64,000 nucleotides of DNA from JBBPYC01 sp965218765 (GTDB taxonomy: Bacteria; Pseudomonadota; Gammaproteobacteria; Burkholderiales; Burkholderiaceae_C). The notes below the pieces were generated by a model. The model was not told the DNA's origin. It saw only the letters and a program-made list of their open reading frames with translations, and did not search any database. Made by a program: the position numbers and the translations under genes. Shown here one piece after another: positions 18,105-25,963 of the stretch. Where the stretch lies: assembly GCA_965218765.1 (NCBI GenBank), contig CBDCLU010000006.1:62001-126000 (forward strand), given 5' to 3'. Within the stretch, counting starts at the first letter, position 1; each line of letters starts with the position of its first letter.

Positions 18105-18791
18105 CTAGAACGGCAAAACGTTCATAAATACGCGTGCGAGCCAAGGCATCGCCTGCGCATCGCTTTGCGCGCCGCGGCCGCGCGACTCGATGCGCACGTT
18201 GGCAACCTGGGTCGAACTCACCGTGCTGCCGGCCTGGATCGCACGTGGATCGATCGAGCCCGAGAAGCGCAGCACGTCGACGTTCTGGTTGACGCCGATC
18301 TGCTTCTCGCCGGTCACGACCAGATGGCCGTTCGGCAGCACCTGCACCACGGTCGCGGTGATGGATCCGTAGAACGCATTCGCGCTCTCGGTGCCGCCCT
18401 TGCCCGCGAAGTTCTGCGCCGAATCGGCACTCACGCCAGCGCGCTTGAACGAGTTGGGTGAGAAAAACGGCAGCGCGCTGATGCTCGCTGCCAACCCGCT
18501 TTTCTTGTCGATCGAAGACGTCGACTTCTGGCTCGCCGTGATGTTCTCGACGATCACGATCGTCACGTTGTCGCCGACCAGCCGCGCGCGCCGGTCTTCG
18601 AACAATGGCCGATAGTTCACCGCACTGAACAGGCTGCCGTTGACGGGGCGCGCCTGCGCCAGCGGCTGCAGCGCGATCGGCGGCGGCGCCGTTGGCGGCA
18701 TGTCCACCGGCGGTGGCGGCGTCAACGTGCTGCAGCCCGCAGCTAGCACAGCGACCAGCGCGACAACCAAGACCCGAACAACGATGTTCAT
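18105..18791 (-). CDS. flgH: Flagellar L-ring lipoprotein FlgH
   Basis: Outer-membrane L-ring protein, 228 residues from the ATG at 18791. The lipoprotein signal ends LAAGC (Cys20), followed by a proline-rich linker. Family blocks are SLFSAVNYRPLFEDRRARLVGD, VTIVIVENITASQKS, VLPNGHLVVTGEKQIGVNQ and ISRGRG-like C-terminal IESRGRGAQSDAQ, ending WLARVFMNVLPF. The frame extends upstream to 18860, but only the internal start gives a proper lipobox. Repeat copy 4 lies between flgG and flgH. Confidence 0.96.
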   Translation of the reverse strand: MNIVVRVLVVALVAVLAAGCSTLTPPPPVDMPPTAPPPIALQPLAQARPVNGSLFSAVNYRPLFEDRRARLVGDNVTIVIVENITASQKSTSSIDKKSGLAASISALPFFSPNSFKRAGVSADSAQNFAGKGGTESANAFYGSITATVVQVLPNGHLVVTGEKQIGVNQNVDVLRFSGSIDPRAIQAGSTVSSTQVANVRIESRGRGAQSDAQAMPWLARVFMNVLPF

Positions 18792-18846
18792 AACGATTCC
18801 AAAGTGACCACAAGACCCGAAACGCTTGATCCCTCCCCGACCCATT

Positions 18847-18945
18847 CCAGCAGGGGCCATGGAGCCGGCTCCGCCGGGCCGTAGGCGCCGCCCCCGGTGG
18901 GGGGAAGGCGAGAGCCGACCGAAGGGAGCGAAGCCTGGGGGAGAG
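18847..18945 (-). repeat. Dispersed ~100-bp intergenic repeat, copy 4 (3' of flgG)
   Basis: Plus strand begins CCAGCAGGGGCCATGG and ends GCCTGGGGGAGAG, directly before the reversed flgG stop at 18946. It contains the perfect palindrome GGAGCCGGCTCC and a CCCCC/GGGGG pair around ACC. It sits in the gap before flgH. Confidence 0.88.
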
Positions 18946-19728
18946 CTAGATCTGCGACAGCTTCTGCAACATCTGGTCGCTGGTCTGGATCGCCTTCGAA
19001 TTCATCTCATAGGCGCGCTGCGTCTGGATCATCGAAACCAGTTCCTGCACCACGTTCACATTCGACGTTTCCAGAAAACCCTGCATCACCGAGCCGAGCC
19101 CGTTGCTGCCTGCGGTGCCGCCCTGCGGCTGGCCGGATGCGGCGGTCTCCGCATACAGGTTCTCGCCGCGCGGCTCCAGGCCGGCCGGGTTCACGAAGTT
19201 GGCCAGCGCCAGCGTGCCGATCTGCTGCGGCGCGGTGCTGCCAGCCACGCTGGCCGACACCGCGCCGCTGCTGGAGATGCTGATGTTGGTCGCGTTCGGC
19301 GGCACCGTGATGCCGTTGGCGACCGGCAGCCCGGAGGCCGTGACGAGCCGGCCCTGCGCATCGACCTGGAACGAGCCGTCGCGTGTGTAGCCGGTGGTGC
19401 CGTCGGGCATCGTCACCTGGAAGAAGCCGTTGCCCTTGATCGCGAGGTCCAGCTGGTTGTTGCTCTGCTGCATGCTGCCCTGCGTGAAGGAGCGACTCGT
19501 TGCGACCGTGCGCACGCCCAGGCCGATCTGCAAGCCGGTCGGCAACTGCGACTGCTCGCTGCTGTTGGCGCCGACCTGGCGCAGGTTTTGATACATCAGG
19601 TCTTCGAACATGGCGGTGCCGCGCTTGAAGCCGGTGGTCGATACGTTGGCCAGGTTGTGCGAGATGACGTCGAGCTGCGTCTGCTGCGCTTCCATGCCGG
19701 TCTTGGAGATCCAGAGCGAATTGATCAT
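18946..19728 (-). CDS. flgG: Flagellar distal rod protein FlgG
   Basis: Distal rod subunit, 260 residues, the standard length. The N-terminus MINSLWISKTGMEAQQTQLD followed by VISHNLANVSTTGFKRG is diagnostic of FlgG. The C-terminus QELVSMIQTQRAYEMNSKAIQTSDQMLQKLSQ (in parts) is the matching helix. It is secreted through the flagellar export gate without a cleaved signal. It follows flgF by 37 bp in the same operon. Confidence 0.97.
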   Translation of the reverse strand: MINSLWISKTGMEAQQTQLDVISHNLANVSTTGFKRGTAMFEDLMYQNLRQVGANSSEQSQLPTGLQIGLGVRTVATSRSFTQGSMQQSNNQLDLAIKGNGFFQVTMPDGTTGYTRDGSFQVDAQGRLVTASGLPVANGITVPPNATNISISSSGAVSASVAGSTAPQQIGTLALANFVNPAGLEPRGENLYAETAASGQPQGGTAGSNGLGSVMQGFLETSNVNVVQELVSMIQTQRAYEMNSKAIQTSDQMLQKLSQI

Positions 19729-19765
19729 GTTGGGTCCTAATGAGTGGGCGGTGGCGGGCGCGGCA

Positions 19766-20506
19766 TCAGCCTTGCAGCGAAAGCAGCTGCGCGGCCGATT
19801 TGTCTGCGGTCTCAGCGGTTTGCAGCAGCCGCATCTGCGCTTCGAACTGGCGCGCGGCGGCGATCATGCCGACCATGGTTTCGACCGGGTTCACGTTCGA
19901 GCCTTCCAGCGCGCCAGTCTCCAGCCGACCGGCCGGGTCGGCCGGCAGCGGGTCCTGCGAGGCAGTGCGAAACAGGCCGTCGGCGCTGCGGCGCAACGGG
20001 TCCTCGGCGCCCGGCGTTGCCAGCTTGATGCGGCCGACGTTGGCCGATGGCGCGTTACCGGTCTTCGCGCTCAGGGTGCCATCAGCGCCGATCGTGAGCT
20101 CGGCGCCAGGTGGTACGTCGATCGGCGCGCCGCCATCGGACAGCACCACCAACCCCGAGCTGGTCACCAGCGTGCCTTGCGACGACACCTGGAACGCGCC
20201 GGCCCTTGTATACGCTTCGGTGCCGTCCAGACCCTGTACGGCAAACCAGCTCGCGCCGCGCGGGGCCATGTCGAGTTCGCGGCCGGTACGCTCGATTGCG
20301 CCGGGCTTGCTGTCGTGACCGGACGTGGCTTCCATCGCGAACACGCGCGTGGTCGCGCCGTCGCCTTGCAGCGGCACCGCGCGAAACGCCGACAGCTCGG
20401 CACGGAAGCCCTGCGTCGACGCGTTCGCGAGGTTGTTCGCCAGCACGGTCTGGCGCTGCACGGCGGCGCTGGCGCCGCTCATGGCGGTGTAGATCAGGTG
20501 GTCCAT
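19766..20506 (-). CDS. flgF: Flagellar proximal rod protein FlgF
   Basis: Proximal rod subunit, 246 residues. It starts MDHLIYTAMSGASAAVQRQT then VLANNLANASTQGFRAELSAFRA, the FlgF form of the rod motif. The C-terminal VETMVGMIAAARQFEAQMRLLQ helix is shared with FlgG and FlgE. The operon order flgE-flgF-flgG is conserved, and the gene begins about 43 bp after flgE ends. Confidence 0.96.
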   Translation of the reverse strand: MDHLIYTAMSGASAAVQRQTVLANNLANASTQGFRAELSAFRAVPLQGDGATTRVFAMEATSGHDSKPGAIERTGRELDMAPRGASWFAVQGLDGTEAYTRAGAFQVSSQGTLVTSSGLVVLSDGGAPIDVPPGAELTIGADGTLSAKTGNAPSANVGRIKLATPGAEDPLRRSADGLFRTASQDPLPADPAGRLETGALEGSNVNPVETMVGMIAAARQFEAQMRLLQTAETADKSAAQLLSLQG

Positions 20507-20549
20507 CGCACGGCGCCTTCAGTCGAACGGTCGGTGAAGTGACCGTGCC

Positions 20550-21758
20550 TCAGCGCAGATTGACCAGGGTCGACATGACCTGATCCTGCGTCTTGATGGT
20601 CTGCGCATTCGCCTGATAGGCGCGCTGGGTCGTCATCATGTTGACGAGTTCGGCGGTCAGGTCGACGTTCGACTCTTCCAGCGTGTTGGCGCGCAACTGG
20701 CCGAACGTGCCGGTGCCCGGGGTGCCACGTACCGGCTGGCCGGATGCGCTGGTCTCGACCCAGTCGCCCGAGCTGGTTGGTGACAAGCCCTGCACATTGC
20801 GAAAATTGGCCAGCACGAACTGGCCGGCCGACTGCGTCTTGCCGTTCGAGTAGCTGGCACTGATGACGCCGTCTTTTTCGATCTTTAAGCCGGTTAGCTG
20901 GCCGGCCGTGTAGCCGTCCTGCGACAGGTCGGACACCGTGAAGCGCGAGTTCACCTGGGTCATGCGGCTCAGGTCGAGATCGATGTCGAACGTCACGGCC
21001 GGATCATTCGGCGATGCCAGCGTGAGCTTCGGCACCGGCGAACCGGCCTTGTCAAGGGTGCCGTCGGCGTTGAATTTGAGCGTGAACGGGGTCGAGGTGG
21101 TCGGGTCGCTGCCGTTCACGCTGGTATAGACCTCCCAGGTGTTGTTCGCAGTCTTGGTGAAGCTCAAGGAAACCGGCACTTCAAGCCCCTGTGCGTCGAA
21201 GCCGGTGAAGGAAGTGGAGTAGGTCGACAGCGGCGTCGGTGGTGACGCGCTGGCGGCTACCGCGGCGCGCGCGTCCAGCGTGATGTCGGCGCCGGCCCTG
21301 GTCGACATCTTCGCGGCCAGCGGGGAGCCGGTGGGCAGTTTGAGCGGCTTTGCGTCGCCGACTTCACGTACCCCATCGGCATCGTTCGGATAGCCCATCA
21401 CCTGCGCGCCGGAATTGGTCACTAGGTTGCCTTCCGCGTCCAGCTTAAGGTTGCCGGCACGCGTGAAGGACGTGCTGCCGTCACTGTTTCTAAGCTGGAA
21501 GAAGCCACCGCCGTTGATCGCCACATCCAAGTTGTTGCCGGTCGTCGTCAGCGCGCCTTGCGAAAACTGCTGCGATACGGTGTCGACCTGCACGCCGAGC
21601 CCGGCATTGCTGCCGCCAGACGCGCTCGCATAGATCTGCGAGAACTCGGCGCGTGACGTTTTCATGCCGGTGGTGTTGGCGTTCGCGATGTTGTGGCCGA
21701 TCACGTCGAGGCTGCGGCTGGCCGCGTTCAGGCCGGACAGGCCTTGCTGAAAACTCAT
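20550..21758 (-). CDS. flgE: Flagellar hook protein FlgE
   Basis: Major hook subunit, 402 residues from the ATG at 21758 (MSFQQGLSGLNAASRSLDVI, then GHNIANANTTGMKTSRAEF). The C-terminus NVDLTAELVNMMTTQRAYQA and AQTIKTQDQVMSTLVNLR is diagnostic. The middle holds the FlgE D2 beta domain (YSTSFTGFDAQGLEVPVSLS). The frame is open to 21854 but the upstream part overlaps the end of flgD and is atypical. A GGAGTACTTTCC-type ribosome site is just upstream of the chosen start. Confidence 0.96.
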   Translation of the reverse strand: MSFQQGLSGLNAASRSLDVIGHNIANANTTGMKTSRAEFSQIYASASGGSNAGLGVQVDTVSQQFSQGALTTTGNNLDVAINGGGFFQLRNSDGSTSFTRAGNLKLDAEGNLVTNSGAQVMGYPNDADGVREVGDAKPLKLPTGSPLAAKMSTRAGADITLDARAAVAASASPPTPLSTYSTSFTGFDAQGLEVPVSLSFTKTANNTWEVYTSVNGSDPTTSTPFTLKFNADGTLDKAGSPVPKLTLASPNDPAVTFDIDLDLSRMTQVNSRFTVSDLSQDGYTAGQLTGLKIEKDGVISASYSNGKTQSAGQFVLANFRNVQGLSPTSSGDWVETSASGQPVRGTPGTGTFGQLRANTLEESNVDLTAELVNMMTTQRAYQANAQTIKTQDQVMSTLVNLR

Positions 21759-21828
21759 GGAAAGTACTCCTGGGAAGTCAAAAAAAGCGGAGAAGACAAG
21801 AACGGTGAAAACCAGGTCTCTGCAGCTG

Positions 21829-22515
21829 TCAAAGCACCGCGCGCACGCTGCCATACGGCGTGGTGCCGGTGCCGGCCAGGGTCAGCACCAAGCCGCTGGC
21901 GCCATTGCCGACGGACATCACGGTGTCGCGCATCAGCGCCGTGCTTGCAACCGGCTCGGCGCCGTTGCCGGCCAGCACGGTGAAGCGCAGCGGCCCGGCA
22001 TCGTCCGGCCAGTTCTTGGTGTCGAGCGTGAAGCTGTGCTGACCAGCGCCTTTGCTGCCCAGCGATACGGTATCGACGACCTTGCCGTCGGCGCTGGTCA
22101 CCTGGATCTTCACGCTGGTGGCAGCGCCGGCGAGCTCGATTGCACCGACCGCGCTGTGGGCTTTGTCGTCAATCGCAAGCTGGTCGCCTTCGACCAGCAC
22201 GCCATGGCCGACCAGACCGCCGGCCTGCAGCATCTGCACCGACCCCATCTGCGTGGCCATCGCCTTCATCGTCTCGTTGAGTTGCTGAATCCCGGTGACG
22301 GTATTGATCTGCGCGATCTGCGAGGTCATCTGCGCGTTGTCCATCGGGTTCATCGGGTCCTGGTTGCTGAGCTGCGCGACCAGCAATTTCAGGAACCGGT
22401 CCTGCGAGCCGCTTGCATCCTTCGCTGCCAGGGACGAAGCCGAATCCACAACGGATTTCGTGTTGATCGGGTTGATGCCGCCCGACAGTCCGGCCGTGGC
22501 AAGGGTGGAGGTCAT
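21829..22515 (-). CDS. flgD: Flagellar hook-capping protein FlgD
   Basis: Scaffold cap that lets hook subunits polymerise. It has 228 residues. The conserved N-terminal block is SQDRFLKLLVAQLSNQDPMN followed by PMDNAQMTSQIAQINTVTGIQQLN. The C-terminal part is a beta-rich capping domain (VQVTSADGKVVDTVSLGSKGAGQHSF region). It lies 27 bp after flgC, in the normal order flgB-C-D-E. Its C-terminal end is separated from flgE by 70 bp. Confidence 0.96.
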   Translation of the reverse strand: MTSTLATAGLSGGINPINTKSVVDSASSLAAKDASGSQDRFLKLLVAQLSNQDPMNPMDNAQMTSQIAQINTVTGIQQLNETMKAMATQMGSVQMLQAGGLVGHGVLVEGDQLAIDDKAHSAVGAIELAGAATSVKIQVTSADGKVVDTVSLGSKGAGQHSFTLDTKNWPDDAGPLRFTVLAGNGAEPVASTALMRDTVMSVGNGASGLVLTLAGTGTTPYGSVRAVL

Positions 22516-22542
22516 GATCTGAGGCGTCCTTCTCGTGGTTGC

Positions 22543-22947
22543 TTACTGGCCGAGCTGCAAAGTCTTCAGCAGCAGGTTCTTCGCGGTGTTCATGACTTCC
22601 ACGTTGTTCTGATAGGACCGTGAGGCCGAGATCATGTTGACCATCTCCTCGACCGCGTTCACGTTCGAATGCATCACGTAGCCTTCTGCATCGGCCATTG
22701 GGTTGGCCGGCTCGTGCACCTTGCGGCCTTCGGCCGGGTTCTCGGTGATCGACTCAATGCGCACACCGGCCGCCGTATCGTGCTGCATCAGATGCGTCTG
22801 GAACACCACCTGGCGCGCCTTGTAAGACTGGCCGTCGGGACCGGCCACCGCATCGGCATTTGCGAGGTTGCTGGCCACCACGTTGAGCCGCTGCGACTGC
22901 GCGCTGACCGCGCTGCCGGAGATGCTGAAGATCGAGAACATCGACAT
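22543..22947 (-). CDS. flgC: Flagellar proximal rod protein FlgC
   Basis: Proximal rod subunit, 134 residues, normal size. It begins MSMFSIFSISGSAVSAQSQR then LNVVASNLANADAVAGPDGQ, the FlgC form of the rod motif. The end VNAVEEMVNMISASRSYQNN and VEVMNTAKNLLLKTLQLGQ matches the family. Only 3 bp separate it from flgB, so the two are translated together. Confidence 0.96.
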   Translation of the reverse strand: MSMFSIFSISGSAVSAQSQRLNVVASNLANADAVAGPDGQSYKARQVVFQTHLMQHDTAAGVRIESITENPAEGRKVHEPANPMADAEGYVMHSNVNAVEEMVNMISASRSYQNNVEVMNTAKNLLLKTLQLGQ

Positions 22948-22950
22948 CGC

Positions 22951-23373
22951 TTACTGTCCCTGAATCGCCGACAGCAGGGTCTTGCTGTGGCTGTTGATGA
23001 AGCGCAGCGTGGCCTCGTAGCGCACCGCGTTATCGGCGAACGCGGCGCGTTCGCGGTCCAGGTCGACGCTGTTGCCGTCGAGCGTGGGCTGCGTCTGCAC
23101 GGTATAGCCGCCGCCTTCGCTGCCGCCGACGGTTGTGGCCGCCAGCGGGATGTGGCGTGCGTCGGTGCGGCCGGTAGCCGGGCGGTCCAGGCCGATGCGG
23201 CCGGGGGACCCATCGGCGACAGCGCCCAGCGCGTCGGCAAAGCTGAAGTCGCGTGCCGCATAGCCGGGCGTGTCCGCATTCGCGATGTTGCCGGCGAGCA
23301 TCTGCTGGCGTTCCGCGCGCAGCACCAGCGCACGGCTTTGAAAGTCCAGCGAGTTCGTCAGTTTGTCCAGCAT
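22951..23373 (-). CDS. flgB: Flagellar proximal rod protein FlgB
   Basis: Proximal rod subunit, 140 residues from ATG 23373 (MLDKLTNSLDFQSRALVLRA, then QQMLAGNIANADTPGYAARD). A start further upstream in the same frame at 23457 would add an unrelated tail. It is the first gene of the minus-strand flgBCDEFGHIJKL operon and is divergent from flgA. The promoter should lie in 23374-23596; I see no clear sigma-70 or sigma-28 box there, consistent with an FlhDC-activated class 2 promoter. Confidence 0.95.
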   Translation of the reverse strand: MLDKLTNSLDFQSRALVLRAERQQMLAGNIANADTPGYAARDFSFADALGAVADGSPGRIGLDRPATGRTDARHIPLAATTVGGSEGGGYTVQTQPTLDGNSVDLDRERAAFADNAVRYEATLRFINSHSKTLLSAIQGQ

Positions 23374-23596
23374 GGGCAGCTCGGGGCGTCTTGTGGCGGT
23401 CGTGTTCGGGAAATTGCAGGTCACGCCCGGGCGCCTTTCTAGCGTCCGGTGCGGCAAATTGTGGTGGCGCGCGAGCAGCGCGAAGCGTTGATAAGCAGCA
23501 TGAAGCGCGCGCTGTTCAGGCCTTCACGCGTGATCTCTGAGCTCTACAGTTCGATGTAATTCGATCCATCCATTTCCGTTTCAGGAGTCGTCGGCC

Positions 23597-24340
23597 ATGC
23601 GCTGCCATCCGTCGTTCACCCGCGTGCTGCTTGCGTCCACTGCGCTGCTGCTGGCGGTGGCCGCTCACGCACAGCAACCGGCGTCGCTCGAGGCCGGCCA
23701 GGCCGAACCCGACTTCGTGCAGGCGACGCGCCAGTGGCTCGACGAAGCGGTCGCGAAATCGCAGTCGCTGAGCGCGACACCGCTGCGCATGGAAGTCAGC
23801 CTGGGCGCGCTCGATCCACGGCTGCGGCTCGCACCGTGCATGCAGGTCGAGCCGCACCTGCCTGCCGGCAGCCGGCTCTGGGGACGCACCCGGCTCGGTC
23901 TGCGCTGCATCGACGGCAGCGCGCGCTGGAGCGTGTTCCTGCCGGTCACGGTGAAGGCGTTCGGCCCGGCCTGGGTGCTGCGCGACAACGTGATGGCTGG
24001 CGCGGAGTTGAAGGTGTCCGATGCGCTGCAGACCGAAGCGGACTGGGCGGCCGAGCCGTCGCCGGTGGTGCTGGATCCATCGCAGTGGGTCGGCTCCAGC
24101 GCTGCGCGTGGACTGCTCGGCGGGCAGGCGCTGCGCCAGTCGATGATCCGGCCCGCGCAGGCGTTCGCCGCCGGCACCCAGGTGCGCGTGATCGCCACGG
24201 GTCCAGGCTTCACCGTCACGTCCGACGCACAGGCGCTGGGTGCGGGCGTGGTCGGCCAGACGGTGCGTGTGCGCATGGACAACGGCCGCATGACGACCGG
24301 CGTGGTGCAGGACGCGAAAACCGTGCTGCTGGGTCTGTAG
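23597..24340 (+). CDS. flgA: Flagellar P-ring assembly chaperone FlgA
   Basis: Periplasmic chaperone needed to polymerise FlgI. It has 247 residues. A Sec signal peptide is cleaved near AHA (residue about 25). The C-terminal SAF-type domain contains VLRDNVMAGAELKVSD, GLLGGQALRQSMIRPAQA and GQTVRVRMDNGRMTTGVVQ, all typical. Two cysteines (in LAPCMQVEP and LRCIDG) could form the disulfide seen in FlgA. It is divergent from flgB and followed by flgM with its own promoter. Confidence 0.95.
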   Translation: MRCHPSFTRVLLASTALLLAVAAHAQQPASLEAGQAEPDFVQATRQWLDEAVAKSQSLSATPLRMEVSLGALDPRLRLAPCMQVEPHLPAGSRLWGRTRLGLRCIDGSARWSVFLPVTVKAFGPAWVLRDNVMAGAELKVSDALQTEADWAAEPSPVVLDPSQWVGSSAARGLLGGQALRQSMIRPAQAFAAGTQVRVIATGPGFTVTSDAQALGAGVVGQTVRVRMDNGRMTTGVVQDAKTVLLGL

Positions 24341-24378
24341 CCGACACAGCTTGTTGCGACTTTGTTTGCGTAGAGGCT

Positions 24379-24405
24379 TCAAGTTTTTCTTGGCAGTGCC
24401 GAAAT
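24379..24405 (+). promoter_or_regulatory. Probable sigma-28 (FliA) promoter of flgMN
   Basis: TCAAGTTT at 24379-24386, an 11-base spacer, then GCCGAAAT at 24398-24405. This is close to the FliA consensus TAAAGTTT-N11-GCCGATAA with exact spacing. It lies 45 bp before the flgM ATG, in the gap after flgA. Confidence 0.75.
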
Positions 24406-24450
24406 CACAGGAAGCATGCTTCTTCTGGTTGAAGCACAGGAGTCCTCACG

Positions 24451-24768
24451 ATGAAGATCAATCCTTCCAACGACGTCGCGCTGCCGATCACGCCGACGGG
24501 CAGTACCAAGCTCGCCAGTGGCACTTCTCCGCATCCGGCCTCGGCAGTGGCCACCGAGCGCGCTGCCGCAGCTGGCGGCACCGGCGTGCCGTTCCGGACC
24601 TCGGCGGCGTTTCATGCGTTCGGCGCGGCGGCCGGAGATTCGGGTATCGACGCGGCGAAGGTAGCCGCAGTGCGTGCGGCGATCGACAACGGCACGTTTC
24701 AGGTGAATGCGCAGAGCGTGGCCGACAAGTTGCTGTCCAACGCGCAGGAAATGCTGCGCCGCGGCTGA
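24451..24768 (+). CDS. flgM: Anti-sigma-28 factor FlgM
   Basis: Holds FliA inactive until the hook is complete, then is exported through the flagellum. It has 105 residues. The N-terminus MKINPSNDVALPITPTG is disordered as expected; the C-terminal half GIDAAKVAAVRAAIDNGTFQ then VNAQSVADKLLSNAQEML is the conserved sigma-binding helix pair. A GGAG ribosome site precedes the ATG. The sigma-28 promoter upstream gives the classical feedback in which FliA drives its own inhibitor. flgN follows 11 bp later. Confidence 0.94.
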   Translation: MKINPSNDVALPITPTGSTKLASGTSPHPASAVATERAAAAGGTGVPFRTSAAFHAFGAAAGDSGIDAAKVAAVRAAIDNGTFQVNAQSVADKLLSNAQEMLRRG

Positions 24769-24779
24769 AGCGCTTGCCC

Positions 24780-25157
24780 ATGTCGAACCTGCTGGACGCA
24801 CGCGAAGCCGAAGCGTTGCTGCACGAACTGGAGCGCAGGCTCAGCTTGGTCGATGCGCAGTTGCTGTCAGCCGAGCCGGCTCGTCTGGAGCAGGCGTGCG
24901 CCGAGGTGCGTGATGGCAGCTTTGCGGTTGCCGACCTTCTGGCCATGAGCTCGGCTGCCCGTGGCTTGCCGCATTCGGCGCAGGACGCCGTGCTGCGCAA
25001 GCGAATCGATTCGGTTGCGCAGCGCCTGCTCGATCAGCGCAACTGCCTGGCACGTCGCAGCGTGGTGGTGGACCGCACGCTGGACTCGATCATGCGTCCC
25101 GAGCGTGAAGCCACCTACCGAGTTCCGGGCGCGCGGCGCGCCTTCGGCAAGTCCTGA
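24780..25157 (+). CDS. flgN: Flagellar export chaperone FlgN
   Basis: Cytoplasmic chaperone for FlgK and FlgL. It has 125 residues and is almost entirely helical: MSNLLDAREAEALLHELERR, LEQACAEVRDGSFAVADLLA and LLDQRNCLARRSVVVDRTLD. Sequence identity in this family is low, so length, helicity and the position straight after flgM decide the call. It converges with fliA, whose stop is 34 bp away, with no clear terminator in between. Confidence 0.85.
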   Translation: MSNLLDAREAEALLHELERRLSLVDAQLLSAEPARLEQACAEVRDGSFAVADLLAMSSAARGLPHSAQDAVLRKRIDSVAQRLLDQRNCLARRSVVVDRTLDSIMRPEREATYRVPGARRAFGKS

Positions 25158-25191
25158 GAGCACCATCGGTCACTGCCGGCGGTTGCCAGTT

Positions 25192-25962
25192 TCAATGGCT
25201 GCGCATCTTCACGCGCAAGCGCGCAATCGACTGGCTGTGCAGCTGGCATACACGCGACTCGGTGATGCCCAGCACAGCGGCGATTTCCTTCAGATTCATG
25301 TCGTGTTCGTAGTACATGCCCATGATCTGCTTTTCCCGCTCGGGCAGCGTCTCGATCGCGGTGACCAGTGCGCGGCGCATCCGCTGGTCCCCCAGAATGC
25401 CCATCGGGTCGGCTGCCGCATCGCCCGCGTGGCGATCCAGGAAACCCTCATCGTCTTCCTGGTCGCCGCCGATGTCCTCCAGGTAAACCAGTTGCGTGCC
25501 GCGCACGCGCCCGAGCAGCGCCTGGTAGTCTGCCAGCGACATCGACAGCTCAGCGGCGATCTCCGACTCGGCTGGCGCGCGTCCAAGCCGATGCTCTAGC
25601 CGATGCAGCGCCTGTTCGATCTGTTTCTGGCTTTTGCGCGAGCCGCGCGACATCCAGTCGCCTTCGCGCAGTTCGTCGAGCATCGCGCCGCGGATGCGCT
25701 GGGTTGCGAAAGTCTCGAACTGCACGCCCTGGCTCGGTTCGTAGCGGGACAACGCATCGGCCAGCCCGATCATGCCGACCTGGATCAGGTCGTCGAGCTG
25801 CACGTTCGGCGGCAGCTTGGCGATCATGTGGTGGGCAAGCCGCTGCACCAGCGGCACGTGCTTGCGGATCAGCGCATCGCGGTTGAGGCTGCCGCTGGAT
25901 GTGTAGACCAACACCGGCGTTGCTGCAGCCGCGGTCATGGCCGAATGGTCTGGCGCCTGCAT
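25192..25962 (-). CDS. fliA: Flagellar RNA polymerase sigma factor FliA (sigma-28)
   Basis: Alternative sigma factor for late flagellar genes. It has 256 residues from ATG 25962, or 248 from ATG 25938; the second gives MTAAAATPVLVYTSSGSLNR and is closer to family length. Region 2 reads HVPLVQRLAHHMIAKLPPNV, LDDLIQVGMIGLADALSRYE and FETFATQRIRGAMLDELREG. Region 4 contains MNLKEIAAVLGITESRVCQL. The earlier start sits 2 bp after the flhF stop, so no flhG lies between them. Partner of FlgM encoded just beyond on the other strand. Confidence 0.96.
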   Translation of the reverse strand: MQAPDHSAMTAAAATPVLVYTSSGSLNRDALIRKHVPLVQRLAHHMIAKLPPNVQLDDLIQVGMIGLADALSRYEPSQGVQFETFATQRIRGAMLDELREGDWMSRGSRKSQKQIEQALHRLEHRLGRAPAESEIAAELSMSLADYQALLGRVRGTQLVYLEDIGGDQEDDEGFLDRHAGDAAADPMGILGDQRMRRALVTAIETLPEREKQIMGMYYEHDMNLKEIAAVLGITESRVCQLHSQSIARLRVKMRSH

Positions 25963-25963
25963 G

